Assembly: GCA_036502025.1 (NCBI GenBank)
Contig: DASXZJ010000011.1
Location: 1 to 53,229, forward strand
Origin: Bog-473 sp036502025
Lineage (GTDB): Bacteria > Actinomycetota > Acidimicrobiia > Acidimicrobiales > RAAP-2
Direction: 5' to 3'
DNA: 53,229 nt
Shown: piece after piece, positions 1 to 7,870 of the stretch
How the letters are laid out: every line of letters starts with the position of its first letter
How positions within the stretch are numbered: the stretch's first letter is position 1
Made by a program: the position numbers and the translations under genes
Notes under the pieces: model-generated
Databases searched by the model: none
Seen by the model: the letters and a program-made list of their open reading frames with translations, nothing else
What the model was told of the DNA's origin: nothing

Positions 1-390
1 CCCGGCACCCATCCGGTCAAGCAACAGCTTGGTGAGGAGGAAGTGCCCGAGCACGTTGACGGCGAACGTCTCTTCGAAGCCATCCACGGTGAACCGGGTT
101 CCCTCGACGATCTGCACGCCGGCGTTGCAGACCAGGGCCCCCACGGGGGGTAGGCCCAGCGTCCCCAGGGCGGCCGGGAAATCCCGAATGCTGGCCAACG
201 AGCCCAGGTCGAGCCGGGCGGTGTGCACGCGGCTGCGCCGAGGATGCACGTCGCCCAGTGCCTGTGTCGCCCGCTCGAGGTCGCGCGAGGCCACCACGAT
301 GTCCGAGAAGTGCCCGCTGGCGGCGATGGACCGGACGGTCTCGAGGCCGAGTCCGGTGTGGCCGCCGCTGACCACCGCGGTGCTCGTCAC
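1..390 (-). CDS. Short-chain dehydrogenase/reductase, N-terminal part (runs off left edge)
   Basis: The 130 N-terminal residues of an NAD(P)-dependent SDR are present; the C-terminus lies beyond base 1. A glycine-rich nucleotide-binding motif of the form GGHTGLG follows the first beta strand, and CNAGV occupies the usual NAG position near residue 90. The catalytic Tyr-Lys pair would be outside the window. The GTG start (388-390) overlaps the stop codon of mftF in a GTGA arrangement, so the two genes are probably translationally coupled. SDRs beside mycofactocin genes often depend on that cofactor, but I see no insertion in this fragment that proves it. It could equally be an unrelated reductase of the protochlorophyllide-reductase/retinol-dehydrogenase type. 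The substrate is unknown. Confidence 0.85.
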   Translation of the reverse strand, partial: MTSTAVVSGGHTGLGLETVRSIAASGHFSDIVVASRDLERATQALGDVHPRRSRVHTARLDLGSLASIRDFPAALGTLGLPPVGALVCNAGVQIVEGTRFTVDGFEETFAVNVLGHFLLTKLLLDRMGAG

Positions 391-1922
391 GCCTCACCCC
401 TCGTCGGGGAGTGCCCTCGGTCCGCCGCGCTCAGCTGGGTCCGCAGCGATCGGGGCGACCACACCCGGGCCCGTAGCGAGATCTTCGGGATGAGCGGCCG
501 GAGCGTGCGGCTGCGTAGGCAGCCGAGCCAGACCCCGGCGCCATAGGCGAGGTCGTCGGCGACGTGGAGGGTGGCGTAGCGAACCGGGTCGAGGTCTCCT
601 GGCCGGGCGACCCAGTCGTTGATCGCCGGTCCCAGCAGCGCCAGGGCGGCGGATCGTCGGGTGCGCCGGGAGCACAGCCCGAGGGCCATCAACGGGGACC
701 ACGCCCGCGTGAGCCCCGACAGGGCGGGCAGGGCCGATTTCGCCGTGCCCCCCCCGGCGATGGTGGCCGCCATCCTCACCGGCTGGTCGACCAGCGCGGT
801 GAGACGGCGCGCCAACACAAGGATGGACGCGGCCAGGGTCGCCCCCGCCAGGACGGGACGACGGGTGAGGATGAACCACCAGACACCGGCGGTCCAGGCC
901 GACGTGTGCAAGGGCGCCATGGAGGAAGGGTGACGCTCGGAGAGCGGGCCCGCGGTGGTGCCATAGAAGGATCGTCGTGAGAGCCAGCTCCCCACCGAGA
1001 GCGGTCCTTGGTGGGCCACGGTGACGGAGGGGACATAGCGGACATCCCAGCCGGCGTCGACCAGGCGCCACACCAGATCAACGTCCTCCCCGCCGCGGAG
1101 TCGAGGGTCGAAGAGAGCGTCATCGGCCACGGCCCGGCGCACCACGATGGTCGCGCTGGGCACGTACGGGATGCGGCTCATCGGTCGAACGAGCCCGTCC
1201 GATCCGCCCCGGTCGAGGGAGGAGCGGACCGCTTCGTAACGGGAAAGCCAGGTCGGGGGAGAGACCTCGGCGGGAACGATGCGCGGCGCGACCGCGCCGA
1301 CCAGGGGGTCATCGAAGTAGCCGAGCAACGACGAGAGCCAGCCTGCCGCGGGCTCGCAGTCCGAATCCACGAAGGCCACCAATGGCGTCGAGACACAGGC
1401 GAGTCCGGCGTTGCGAGCGGCCGACGGCCCCTGGTTCGTCTCCAGGGCGATGAACCGGGCCCCTCCTGCATGGGCGATCTGCTCGCATCCCTCGACGTCC
1501 GACGAGGCGTCGTCGACAACGACGCAGGACAGCCCATCGAGTGAGGTCAGGAGCCGGTGCAGTTGTGCCGGGCGGTCCCTCACCGGGATGACCACCGTCA
1601 CGTCAGGCGGCCCGAACGCCGAGACGGTCGGTCGGGGGGCGAAGATCCCTGTAGAGACCAGGCGTCGAGCCAGCACCTGCTCGGGCCGACGCGCACCGAC
1701 CATGACCCCGGTGCTCCAGGAGGTGGCCAGCGCCCTGGCCCGGCGGGAAAGACGGAGCAGGCGCAAGGGGCTGCCGCCCATCAAGACGTTGCCGTCTCCG
1801 AAGGTCACGGTGGCCGGATCCATCGACAGGGTGAAGGTGGCCGGTAGGGGAGTCGTCGCGCGATCCGGGGCGCGGCGGATCATGGTGGAGGTGAAGATGT
1901 CGTCCCTGATGGGAGAGCCCAC
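387..1922 (-). CDS. mftF: Mycofactocin system family 2 glycosyltransferase MftF
   Basis: A 511-residue GT2 glycosyltransferase. The N-terminal block carrying LLGGSP-like residues (MGGSP near 48-52, followed by LRLLRLS) is characteristic of MftF. The GT2 core follows: VVIPVRDR near 110, VVVDDAS near 135, NQGPSAARN near 163 and the DxD motif D186-S-D188. Hydrophobic C-terminal stretches suggest membrane association. In mycobacteria MftF attaches oligo-glucose to the mature mycofactocin core. Here it is transcribed divergently from mftA, unlike the co-directional mycobacterial order. The GTG start at 1922 has no clear ribosome binding site; an in-frame ATG at 1883 is an alternative that keeps every conserved motif. 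Confidence 0.9.
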   Translation of the reverse strand: MGSPIRDDIFTSTMIRRAPDRATTPLPATFTLSMDPATVTFGDGNVLMGGSPLRLLRLSRRARALATSWSTGVMVGARRPEQVLARRLVSTGIFAPRPTVSAFGPPDVTVVIPVRDRPAQLHRLLTSLDGLSCVVVDDASSDVEGCEQIAHAGGARFIALETNQGPSAARNAGLACVSTPLVAFVDSDCEPAAGWLSSLLGYFDDPLVGAVAPRIVPAEVSPPTWLSRYEAVRSSLDRGGSDGLVRPMSRIPYVPSATIVVRRAVADDALFDPRLRGGEDVDLVWRLVDAGWDVRYVPSVTVAHQGPLSVGSWLSRRSFYGTTAGPLSERHPSSMAPLHTSAWTAGVWWFILTRRPVLAGATLAASILVLARRLTALVDQPVRMAATIAGGGTAKSALPALSGLTRAWSPLMALGLCSRRTRRSAALALLGPAINDWVARPGDLDPVRYATLHVADDLAYGAGVWLGCLRSRTLRPLIPKISLRARVWSPRSLRTQLSAADRGHSPTRGEA

Positions 1923-1993
1923 CAGGGAATCTTGACAGGCCGGGAGCCCCGGTCCCCGAGGGATAGGCTGGCCCCCGAATTGGAGGAGATGAC
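1923..1993. promoter_or_regulatory. Divergent mftF/mftA intergenic promoter region
   Basis: This 71-base spacer must hold the promoters for both directions. On the plus strand TAGGCT (1964-1969) fits the TANNNT -10 form and would start transcription about 18 nt before mftA. The strong Shine-Dalgarno GGAGGAG (1982-1988) lies 5 nt before the GTG of mftA. TTGACA at 1932-1937 is 26 nt from TAGGCT, too far to pair with it. Confidence 0.45.
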
Positions 1994-2104
1994 GTGCTGA
2001 TCGAAGACCAGGAAGTGACCCAAGCCGAGGAGTCGTTGGACGACGAGGTCGACGACCTCCTCGTCGAGGAGGTTTCGATCGACGGGATGTGCGGCGTCTA
2101 TTGA
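1994..2104 (+). CDS. mftA: Mycofactocin precursor peptide MftA (36 aa)
   Basis: A short peptide too small for usual gene-calling cut-offs. The reading frame GTG-CTG-ATC to TAT-TGA gives 36 residues: an acidic leader rich in Glu and Asp ending in the conserved C-terminus IDGMCGVY. The last two residues, Val35-Tyr36, are what MftC oxidatively decarboxylates and cross-links and what MftE later releases. A Shine-Dalgarno GGAGGAG sits 5 nt before the GTG; the overlapping ATG at 1989 is immediately closed by a stop, so GTG is the start. mftB follows 2 nt after the stop. The leader would be the recognition segment bound by MftB. Confidence 0.95.
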   Translation: MLIEDQEVTQAEESLDDEVDDLLVEEVSIDGMCGVY

Positions 2105-2106
2105 GC

Positions 2107-2400
2107 GTGACTGATGAGCGGGTGTCCTCCCCCGCCCAGGCCTTCGAACTGAGCCGAGCCTGGAAGGTTCACCCCCAGGTGGCCCTGCGCGACGAGTCAT
2201 TCGGAGCCTTGGCCTACCACTACGGCACCAGGCGGCTGCTGTTCCTCAAGTCGCGCCCGCTGGTGGACCTCGTTTCGTCCCTGGCGCGCTTCGAGACCGC
2301 GGGGGCGGCGATTGACGCGCTGATCGTGGAGGCCGACCGGCCCCGGTACGGCAGGGCCCTGGCCCGGTTGGCGGCCTCGGAGGTCATCGTTGCCGACTGA
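2107..2400 (+). CDS. mftB: Mycofactocin chaperone MftB (RiPP recognition element)
   Basis: A 97-residue PqqD-like peptide-binding protein that presents MftA to the radical SAM enzyme MftC. The family pattern is visible: W-x-x-H-P-Q-V-A-L-R near residues 17-26, then FGALAYHYGTRRL and FLKSRPL, and a helical C-terminus with LARLAASEV. The GTG at 2107 is preferred because it lies just after the mftA stop; in-frame TTG 2101 (TTGA overlap) and GTG 2089 inside mftA are alternatives. The 3' end overlaps mftC by 11 nt, which implies coupled translation of B and C, whose products act as a complex. Confidence 0.92.
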   Translation: MTDERVSSPAQAFELSRAWKVHPQVALRDESFGALAYHYGTRRLLFLKSRPLVDLVSSLARFETAGAAIDALIVEADRPRYGRALARLAASEVIVAD

Positions 2401-3562
2401 CGCGACCCCCACCTCGCTGCCCCTTCGGCAACGGTTCACCACCGGACTCGACGCCCCGATCTGCTTGACCTGGGAGCTCACGTACGCCTGCAATCTGGCC
2501 TGCGTGCATTGCCTCAGTTCGTCGGGTCGGCGCGACCCGCGAGAGCTGACCGCCGAGGAAGCCCGTGCGGTCGTCGACGAGTTAGCCGAGATGCAGGTGT
2601 TCTACGTGAACATCGGCGGCGGCGAACCGATGCTGCGGCCCGACTTCTTCGATCTGATCGGCTACGCTGTCGAGAAGAAGGTCGGGGTGAAGTTCTCGAC
2701 CAACGGCACCCGGTTGACCGCCGAGAAGGCGCGACGGCTGGCCGCGATGGACTACGTCGACGTACAGGTGAGCATCGACGGCGCGCTGGCCTCGACCAAC
2801 GACGCCGTGCGCGGCGACGGCTCGTACGCCGCCGCCCGGGCAGCTATGGACAACCTGGCGGCGGCCGACTTCGGCCAGTTCAAGATCAGCGTGGTCGTCA
2901 CGCGCGAGAACGTCACGCAGCTGGACGCGTTCGCGGAGATCGCGGCCGGCTACGGTGCCCAGTTGCGCCTGACGCGCTTCCGTCCGTCGGGTCGGGGAGC
3001 GGATTCGTGGGAAGCACTGCATCCGACGGCGGCGCAGCAGCGCATGCTCTACCGGTGGCTCCTGGACCGGCCCGACGTCCTGACCGGCGACTCGTTCTTC
3101 CATCTCTCGGCACTCGGCGAGCCGCTGGACGGTCTGAACCTTTGTGGTGCCGGCCGGGTGGTCTGTCTGATCGATCCGGTGGGTGACGTCTACGCCTGCC
3201 CGTTCGTGATCGACGAGGAGTTCCTGGCCGGCAACGTGCGCAGTTCCGGCGGGTTCGCCTGGATCTGGAGGGAGTCCGAGCTCTTCGTCTCGCTGCGCCA
3301 ACCTCAGAGCGCCGGGGCCTGCGCCTCGTGCGGCTCCTATGACGCCTGCCAGGGCGGCTGCATGGCCGCCAAGTTCTTCACCGGCATCCCCCTGGACGGA
3401 CCCGATCCCGAGTGCGTGTTCGGCCACGGAGAGGAGGCCATGTTGGCCCGGCTCGGACAGCCACGGTCGCCTTCTGCCCTGGGCCACTCCAAGGTGGATC
3501 GCCACGGAGCCCCCCTACCCGTCCCCACCCCGGTCCACTTTCGGTCACCGGCCCGGCTCTAG
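2390..3562 (+). CDS. mftC: Mycofactocin radical SAM maturase MftC
   Basis: A 390-residue radical SAM/SPASM enzyme that oxidatively decarboxylates the C-terminal Tyr of MftA and then forms the Val-Tyr carbon-carbon cross-link. The [4Fe-4S] motif CNLACVHC has Cys34, Cys38 and Cys41; GGGEP (76-80) is the SAM-binding loop. The SPASM part carries Cys-rich segments (VYACPF, CASCGSYDACQGGC and a final PEC) for auxiliary clusters. The TTG start at 2390 is supported by GGAGG at 2379-2383 and by overlap with mftB. The tail after about residue 360 is Pro- and Ser-rich and poorly conserved. mftE follows after 20 nt, with no mftD between. Confidence 0.95.
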   Translation: MPTDATPTSLPLRQRFTTGLDAPICLTWELTYACNLACVHCLSSSGRRDPRELTAEEARAVVDELAEMQVFYVNIGGGEPMLRPDFFDLIGYAVEKKVGVKFSTNGTRLTAEKARRLAAMDYVDVQVSIDGALASTNDAVRGDGSYAAARAAMDNLAAADFGQFKISVVVTRENVTQLDAFAEIAAGYGAQLRLTRFRPSGRGADSWEALHPTAAQQRMLYRWLLDRPDVLTGDSFFHLSALGEPLDGLNLCGAGRVVCLIDPVGDVYACPFVIDEEFLAGNVRSSGGFAWIWRESELFVSLRQPQSAGACASCGSYDACQGGCMAAKFFTGIPLDGPDPECVFGHGEEAMLARLGQPRSPSALGHSKVDRHGAPLPVPTPVHFRSPARL

Positions 3563-3582
3563 CGGGCCGGCCCCGGTCGCCG

Positions 3583-4278
3583 ATGGACCTCGCCGACGCC
3601 ACCTGGCTGGACATAGAGGCAACCGGCGGCTCGTGCGTGCTGGGCGTGCCGATCGGCTCGCTCGAGCAGCATGGGCCGCACCTTCCACTCGACACCGACA
3701 CGCGCATCGCGGTCGAACTGACCCGGCGTCTTTCCGGACTCCGCCCGCACGTGGTGGTGGCGCCGGCGGTGGCCTACGGCGCCAGTGGGGAGCACGCCGG
3801 ATTCCCCGGCACGCTGTTGGTCAACCATGAGGTTCTGGCCGAACAATTGCTGGAGCTGGCCCGCTCCGCCCGGAGTGCCTTCGCCGGCCTGGTGCTGATC
3901 TCGGCTCACGGGGGCAACGGCGCCGCGCTGTCCATGGTGGCCGACCGGAGCGCGGTCGAAGGTGACCCCGTCCTCGCCTGGAGCGCCGGCGCCGCCGAGG
4001 GTGATGCGCACGCTGGACGGACCGAGACATCGCTGATGCTGGCCATTGACGAGACCGCCGTGCGCCTCGAACTCGCCGAGGCCGGATGTACCGCGCCCTT
4101 GGCGACGATTCTGCCCCGGCTGCGCGCCGAAGGGGTGAGGCCGGTATCGTCCAACGGCGTGCTGGGTGATCCACACGGTGCGAGTGCCGCCGAAGGCCAT
4201 CGCCTGTTGGAGTCCATGACGTCGACCCTGGTGGACGCCGTCGATGCCCGGTGGCCCCGCCCGGATCAGCAGTCATGA
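3583..4278 (+). CDS. mftE: Mycofactocin peptidase MftE, creatininase family
   Basis: A 231-residue metal-dependent amidohydrolase of the creatininase fold that cuts modified MftA to release the cross-linked Val-Tyr core. Metal-ligand motifs are intact: Glu28-x-His30 in SLEQHGPHLPL with Asp37, HGGNG at 109-113, and Glu148 in the HAGRTETS segment. The ATG at 3583 is chosen because it begins just before the first conserved strand; a longer frame from 3412 would run inside mftC. Its stop overlaps the next SDR start (ATGA). In most mycobacterial clusters mftD lies upstream of mftE; here it is missing at this place. Confidence 0.93.
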   Translation: MDLADATWLDIEATGGSCVLGVPIGSLEQHGPHLPLDTDTRIAVELTRRLSGLRPHVVVAPAVAYGASGEHAGFPGTLLVNHEVLAEQLLELARSARSAFAGLVLISAHGGNGAALSMVADRSAVEGDPVLAWSAGAAEGDAHAGRTETSLMLAIDETAVRLELAEAGCTAPLATILPRLRAEGVRPVSSNGVLGDPHGASAAEGHRLLESMTSTLVDAVDARWPRPDQQS

Positions 4279-5060
4279 GCCCGGTCGCCGTGCTCACCGG
4301 CGCCGCGCGCGGCATTGGCGCCGCCACGGTGGACCGCCTGGTCGCCGACGGGTGGGACGTCGTAGCCGTCGACGTCTGTGCCGACGATGCCAGCCTCGAC
4401 TACGCCCTGGCCTCACCGGCCGACCTCGACGAGCTCGAACGGCGTCATGGCGCCAAGGTCCACCCCCTGGTCGGAGACGTCCGCAGCCAGTCCGACATGC
4501 ACGACGCCGTCAAGGCGGCCGTGGCGCGATTCGGGGGGCTCGACGCCGCCGTGTCCGCCGCCGGCGTGGTGAGCGGCGGCCCGCCACTTTGGGAGACCAG
4601 AGACGCCCAGTGGAACGTCCAGTTCGACGTCAACGTGGGTGGTATCCGTCATCTCGCCACGGCGGCGGTTCCGGTCCTGCTTGACGGGGCCACGCCGCGT
4701 CAGGGCCGGGTGGTCGCCGTGGCGTCGGCGGCCGGTCTGCTCGGCCTGAGGCGCCTGAGCGGTTACAGCGCGTCCAAGCACGCGGTCATCGGGTTGATCA
4801 AGGCGCTGGCGGCCGACCTGGCCGGCACCGGTATCACGGCCAACGCGGTGTGCCCGGGCTCCACCCGCACCCCGATCCTCGAGGCGTCGGCCGCGGTGTA
4901 CGGGCTGGCCTCGGCGGAGGAGTTCGCCAGCCAGCAACTGGTCGAGCGCCTGCTCGAACCCGCAGAGCCCGCGGCCATGATCGCCTGGCTGTGCAGCGGG
5001 GAGGCCAGCGGCGTGACCGGGGCCGCCCTGTCCGTCGACGGCGGACTGACGACTTCCTAG
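4275..5060 (+). CDS. Mycofactocin-associated SDR oxidoreductase
   Basis: A 261-residue SDR. The cofactor motif TGAARGIG is near residues 9-16, followed by DVCADD near 34, a segment I associate with SDRs encoded inside mycofactocin loci. Catalytic Ser (VASAAG) and the Tyr-x-x-x-Lys pair (YSASK) are present. The C-terminal SVDGGLTT motif is typical of the fold. The ATG at 4275 overlaps the mftE stop by 4 nt, so it belongs to the mftABCE transcript. It probably oxidises an alcohol using a non-exchangeable nicotinamide re-oxidised by mycofactocin. The substrate cannot be read from the sequence. Confidence 0.88.
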   Translation: MSPVAVLTGAARGIGAATVDRLVADGWDVVAVDVCADDASLDYALASPADLDELERRHGAKVHPLVGDVRSQSDMHDAVKAAVARFGGLDAAVSAAGVVSGGPPLWETRDAQWNVQFDVNVGGIRHLATAAVPVLLDGATPRQGRVVAVASAAGLLGLRRLSGYSASKHAVIGLIKALAADLAGTGITANAVCPGSTRTPILEASAAVYGLASAEEFASQQLVERLLEPAEPAAMIAWLCSGEASGVTGAALSVDGGLTTS

Positions 5061-5070
5061 GGCCTGCGTG

Positions 5071-5337
5071 ATGAACGAGTGCACCCATCTGGACCAGATC
5101 GCCGAGATTGAGCCGCAGACCCCGACCGGTTGCACGGCCTGCCTGGCCATCGGGGGCACCTGGGTGCACCTGCGGCTTTGCCTCACCTGTGGCTTCGTGG
5201 GGTGTTGCGACAATTCACCCAACCGGCACGCCACCCGCCATTTCGAGGACACCGATCACCCGCTGATCCAGTCTTTCGAGCGGGGCGAGGACTGGATCTG
5301 GTGCTACGTGGACAAGCTGATGATGGAGCCGTCGTAG
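5071..5337 (+). CDS. UBP-type zinc-finger domain protein
   Basis: An 88-residue protein that is almost entirely one ZnF-UBP domain. Candidate zinc ligands from the ATG at 5071: Cys4, His6, Cys21, Cys24, Cys37, Cys40, Cys45 or Cys46, His53, His57 and His63. The order CxH...CxxC...CxxC...C...HxxxH...H matches the three-zinc UBP fold. In eukaryotes the domain binds free ubiquitin C-termini; bacterial single-domain versions have no settled role. It starts 10 nt after the SDR stop and is therefore probably co-transcribed with the mycofactocin genes. GTG at 5068 is an equally possible start. The next gene is convergent. Confidence 0.85.
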   Translation: MNECTHLDQIAEIEPQTPTGCTACLAIGGTWVHLRLCLTCGFVGCCDNSPNRHATRHFEDTDHPLIQSFERGEDWIWCYVDKLMMEPS

Positions 5338-5367
5338 ATCAACCCGTGCCCAACGATGGCGTGCCGC

Positions 5368-7716
5368 TCAGCGTCTGGCCGAAAACGGGCGACCGGCGCC
5401 GCTGTCATCGAGCGGCTCGTCGGCCGGTGGGTCGGAGGCCCCCAAGAGCCGATCCACCGCCTCTGCCTCGAGCGGGTGGGCGAAGAGGAACCCTTGCCCG
5501 GTGTCGACGTGTTCGGCGGTGACGTTCTCGCGCTCCTCTTCACTTTCGATGCCTTCGGCCACGACTTCGAGACCCAATGTCTTGCCTAGCTGCACGAACG
5601 TCGGGATGAAGGCCGCCGGCGCGGTGACATCGAACGGTGAGACAAAGGATCGGTCGATCTTGAGTATGTCAACCGGGAAGTCCCGGAGGCAGGCGAGGGA
5701 CGAGAAGCCGATGCCGAAGTCGTCGATGGCGATCTGGACGCCGATCGCCTTGAGCAGGTTGAGCCGATCCACGGTGTTGTCAACGTCTTGCATCAAGGTG
5801 GTCTCGGTCAGTTCGAGCACCAGCGATGCGGGATCGAGGCCGCTGGTCGAGAGTGCGTTATAGACGTCGTCGAGGATGCAATCGCGTTGGATCTGCTCGC
5901 AGGAGACGTTGACCGAAATCCGCAACCTCCGGCCCTGCTTCTGCCAACGTGCCCCTTGCCGGCACGCGGTCTCCAATACCCACCGCCCGACCGGCACGAT
6001 CAGGCCGCTCGCCTCGAGGGCCGGGATGAAGTCGTTGGGCTGCACGACGCCTCGGGTCGGATGGCGCCAGCGCAGGAGCGCCTCCACGCCGTTGACCGTC
6101 CCGTTCTGGAGATCGATCGTCGGTTGATAGAGCAGGAAGAACTGACCAGCTTCAAGCGCCTCGTGCAGATCTACGTCGAGCCTGCGATTGTCGTCAACTG
6201 ATTCCTGCATCGACGGTGTGAACACCTGCGCGACGTTCTTGCCGGCCGCCTTGGCCCGGTAGAGGGCGATGTCGGCGTCGCGGAGCAACTCTTCGGGAGT
6301 CGTGCGCTCGCCCGTTGCGATACCGATGCTCGCGGTGATCCTGAGCGGCGCGTCGCTGCCTGAGACTTCGAATGGGGTTTCCAGCGCAACGAGGATCCGT
6401 TGGGCCACGGCCTCGGCGCCGTCGATCCGTGTTGTCCCCTCGACCAGCACGACGAACTCGTCGCCTCCGAGGCGACCGATGGTCTCGCCGTCCCGCAGTA
6501 CGCCACTCAATCTGGTGCTGACCCGGGCCAGCAATTCGTCGCCGGCGCGGTGCCCCAGCGTGTCGTTGATGTCCTTGAAGTTGTCCAGGTCCAGGAAGAG
6601 CGCGGCCACCGTGGTGCGCCGACGTCGGGCGTTCGCCATCATCTGACCGATCCGGTCCAACACCAGGGCCCGGTTGGGCAGGCCGGTCAGCGCGTCGTGG
6701 AACGCCTGGTGGCGCAGCTCCTCGGTGCGCCGTCGGACCAGCAACACGGCTCGTGACCGGCTGGTCCCCAGCACGTAGATTAAGGCTCCCAACAGCCAGC
6801 AGAGGGCACTTCCGCCGATCAGGAGGGCCAGGGCACCCCGAGCGCTCAGCAGCCCGCGGCCGGTCACGTGGGCGAAGACCTCCACCTGCCATCCATTGTG
6901 GAGGTTGATCGTGGCCGATTGCGCGCCCAACGGAGCCGGCCCGGACTTGAACGTCACCCGGGAGGTGCCGGTGCCGTAGCGGAGATCCACGCTCGTGTGG
7001 GGATGCCCCTCGATCGCCGTGGCCAGGATGACACCCGGGAGGATCTCGGTGCCCATCCAACCTATGAAGGCGGCCTGCCGAGCTTGGACGGTCCGGGGCA
7101 CGGTGCCTCCGCGGTAGATAGCCGTGCCGACTCCCAGTTCCTCGGTCGCTCCGGTCTTATACGGCACGAGGGAGCTCTGGCCTGAGTCCCGCGCCTCCAG
7201 GAGCGCGGTGCCCAGCCCGCCTGTGCAGTAGTCGAGCCCGTCGGGAATGACCAGCTTGGTGTTGCGGGACTGCGCGATGGCGGTGAGGCAGTAGTAGGGG
7301 CGGTCGCCCGCCGGACTCACCTCAAAGGTGCCATTGGCGGCCAAGGGTCCGGCGGGGTCAGCCTCCTGTTGCGCCGCGAACGCAGCGAGCTGTGACGCCG
7401 GGACAATGCGCAATTCTGAGATGCCTTGAAGTTCGGGGTAGCGGTTGAAGGCTCGGATGGAATTGGTCCACTCAAGAAACTGGGACTCGGTGACGGCGGG
7501 GTTTCCGATGGTGAGAGCTCCGGCTGCTGTCACGAGGTCCTCTTCGTGCTGGAGGGCCAGCGTCAACGTGTCGGCGATCCCGTCAGCTGAGGTGTCGAAC
7601 GTCTGGCGCGCATCGGCGTTGTCGCTCATGGCCACCCCTCGGGCCAGCATGACCGATCCGATCGTCCCAGCCAGCAGGATGGTCATGGCAATGGCGATCC
7701 AGAAACTGCGCCGCAT
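5368..7716 (-). CDS. Membrane GGDEF-EAL cyclic-di-GMP turnover protein with CHASE-like sensor
   Basis: A 782-residue protein. One membrane segment (about 5-26), an extracytoplasmic CHASE-like sensor (about 30-290) and a second membrane segment (about 293-317) precede the cytoplasmic GGDEF (about 335-500) and EAL (about 515-755) domains. GGDEF is intact at 417-421, and the upstream I-site reads R408-x-x-E411 instead of RxxD, so product inhibition may be weakened. The EAL core looks active: E545-A-L-L-R, ELTET, DDFG at 665-668, KIDRSF, VAEGIE and QGFLF. It may both make and degrade c-di-GMP, with balance set by the sensor. It stands alone, convergent with the zinc-finger gene. Confidence 0.93.
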   Translation of the reverse strand: MRRSFWIAIAMTILLAGTIGSVMLARGVAMSDNADARQTFDTSADGIADTLTLALQHEEDLVTAAGALTIGNPAVTESQFLEWTNSIRAFNRYPELQGISELRIVPASQLAAFAAQQEADPAGPLAANGTFEVSPAGDRPYYCLTAIAQSRNTKLVIPDGLDYCTGGLGTALLEARDSGQSSLVPYKTGATEELGVGTAIYRGGTVPRTVQARQAAFIGWMGTEILPGVILATAIEGHPHTSVDLRYGTGTSRVTFKSGPAPLGAQSATINLHNGWQVEVFAHVTGRGLLSARGALALLIGGSALCWLLGALIYVLGTSRSRAVLLVRRRTEELRHQAFHDALTGLPNRALVLDRIGQMMANARRRRTTVAALFLDLDNFKDINDTLGHRAGDELLARVSTRLSGVLRDGETIGRLGGDEFVVLVEGTTRIDGAEAVAQRILVALETPFEVSGSDAPLRITASIGIATGERTTPEELLRDADIALYRAKAAGKNVAQVFTPSMQESVDDNRRLDVDLHEALEAGQFFLLYQPTIDLQNGTVNGVEALLRWRHPTRGVVQPNDFIPALEASGLIVPVGRWVLETACRQGARWQKQGRRLRISVNVSCEQIQRDCILDDVYNALSTSGLDPASLVLELTETTLMQDVDNTVDRLNLLKAIGVQIAIDDFGIGFSSLACLRDFPVDILKIDRSFVSPFDVTAPAAFIPTFVQLGKTLGLEVVAEGIESEEERENVTAEHVDTGQGFLFAHPLEAEAVDRLLGASDPPADEPLDDSGAGRPFSARR

Positions 7717-7870
7717 GGCTACCGCCTGCCCGTTGCCGTGGGGCCCACGGGACGGTCAGTGCACCAGTCGGGGGGGAGTTCTCTGGTCATCAGCTCCAGC
7801 GTGGCGACCGAATGTCCCAGAACCGTCCACTAAACCCCAATTCGCGCCCAATCCTGCGCGCCTGGCTGGG

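Noticed and set aside
1932..1937. TTGACA as -35 box for mftA
   Set aside because: The only plausible -10 (TAGGCT at 1964) is 26 nt away, so the pair is not a standard promoter.
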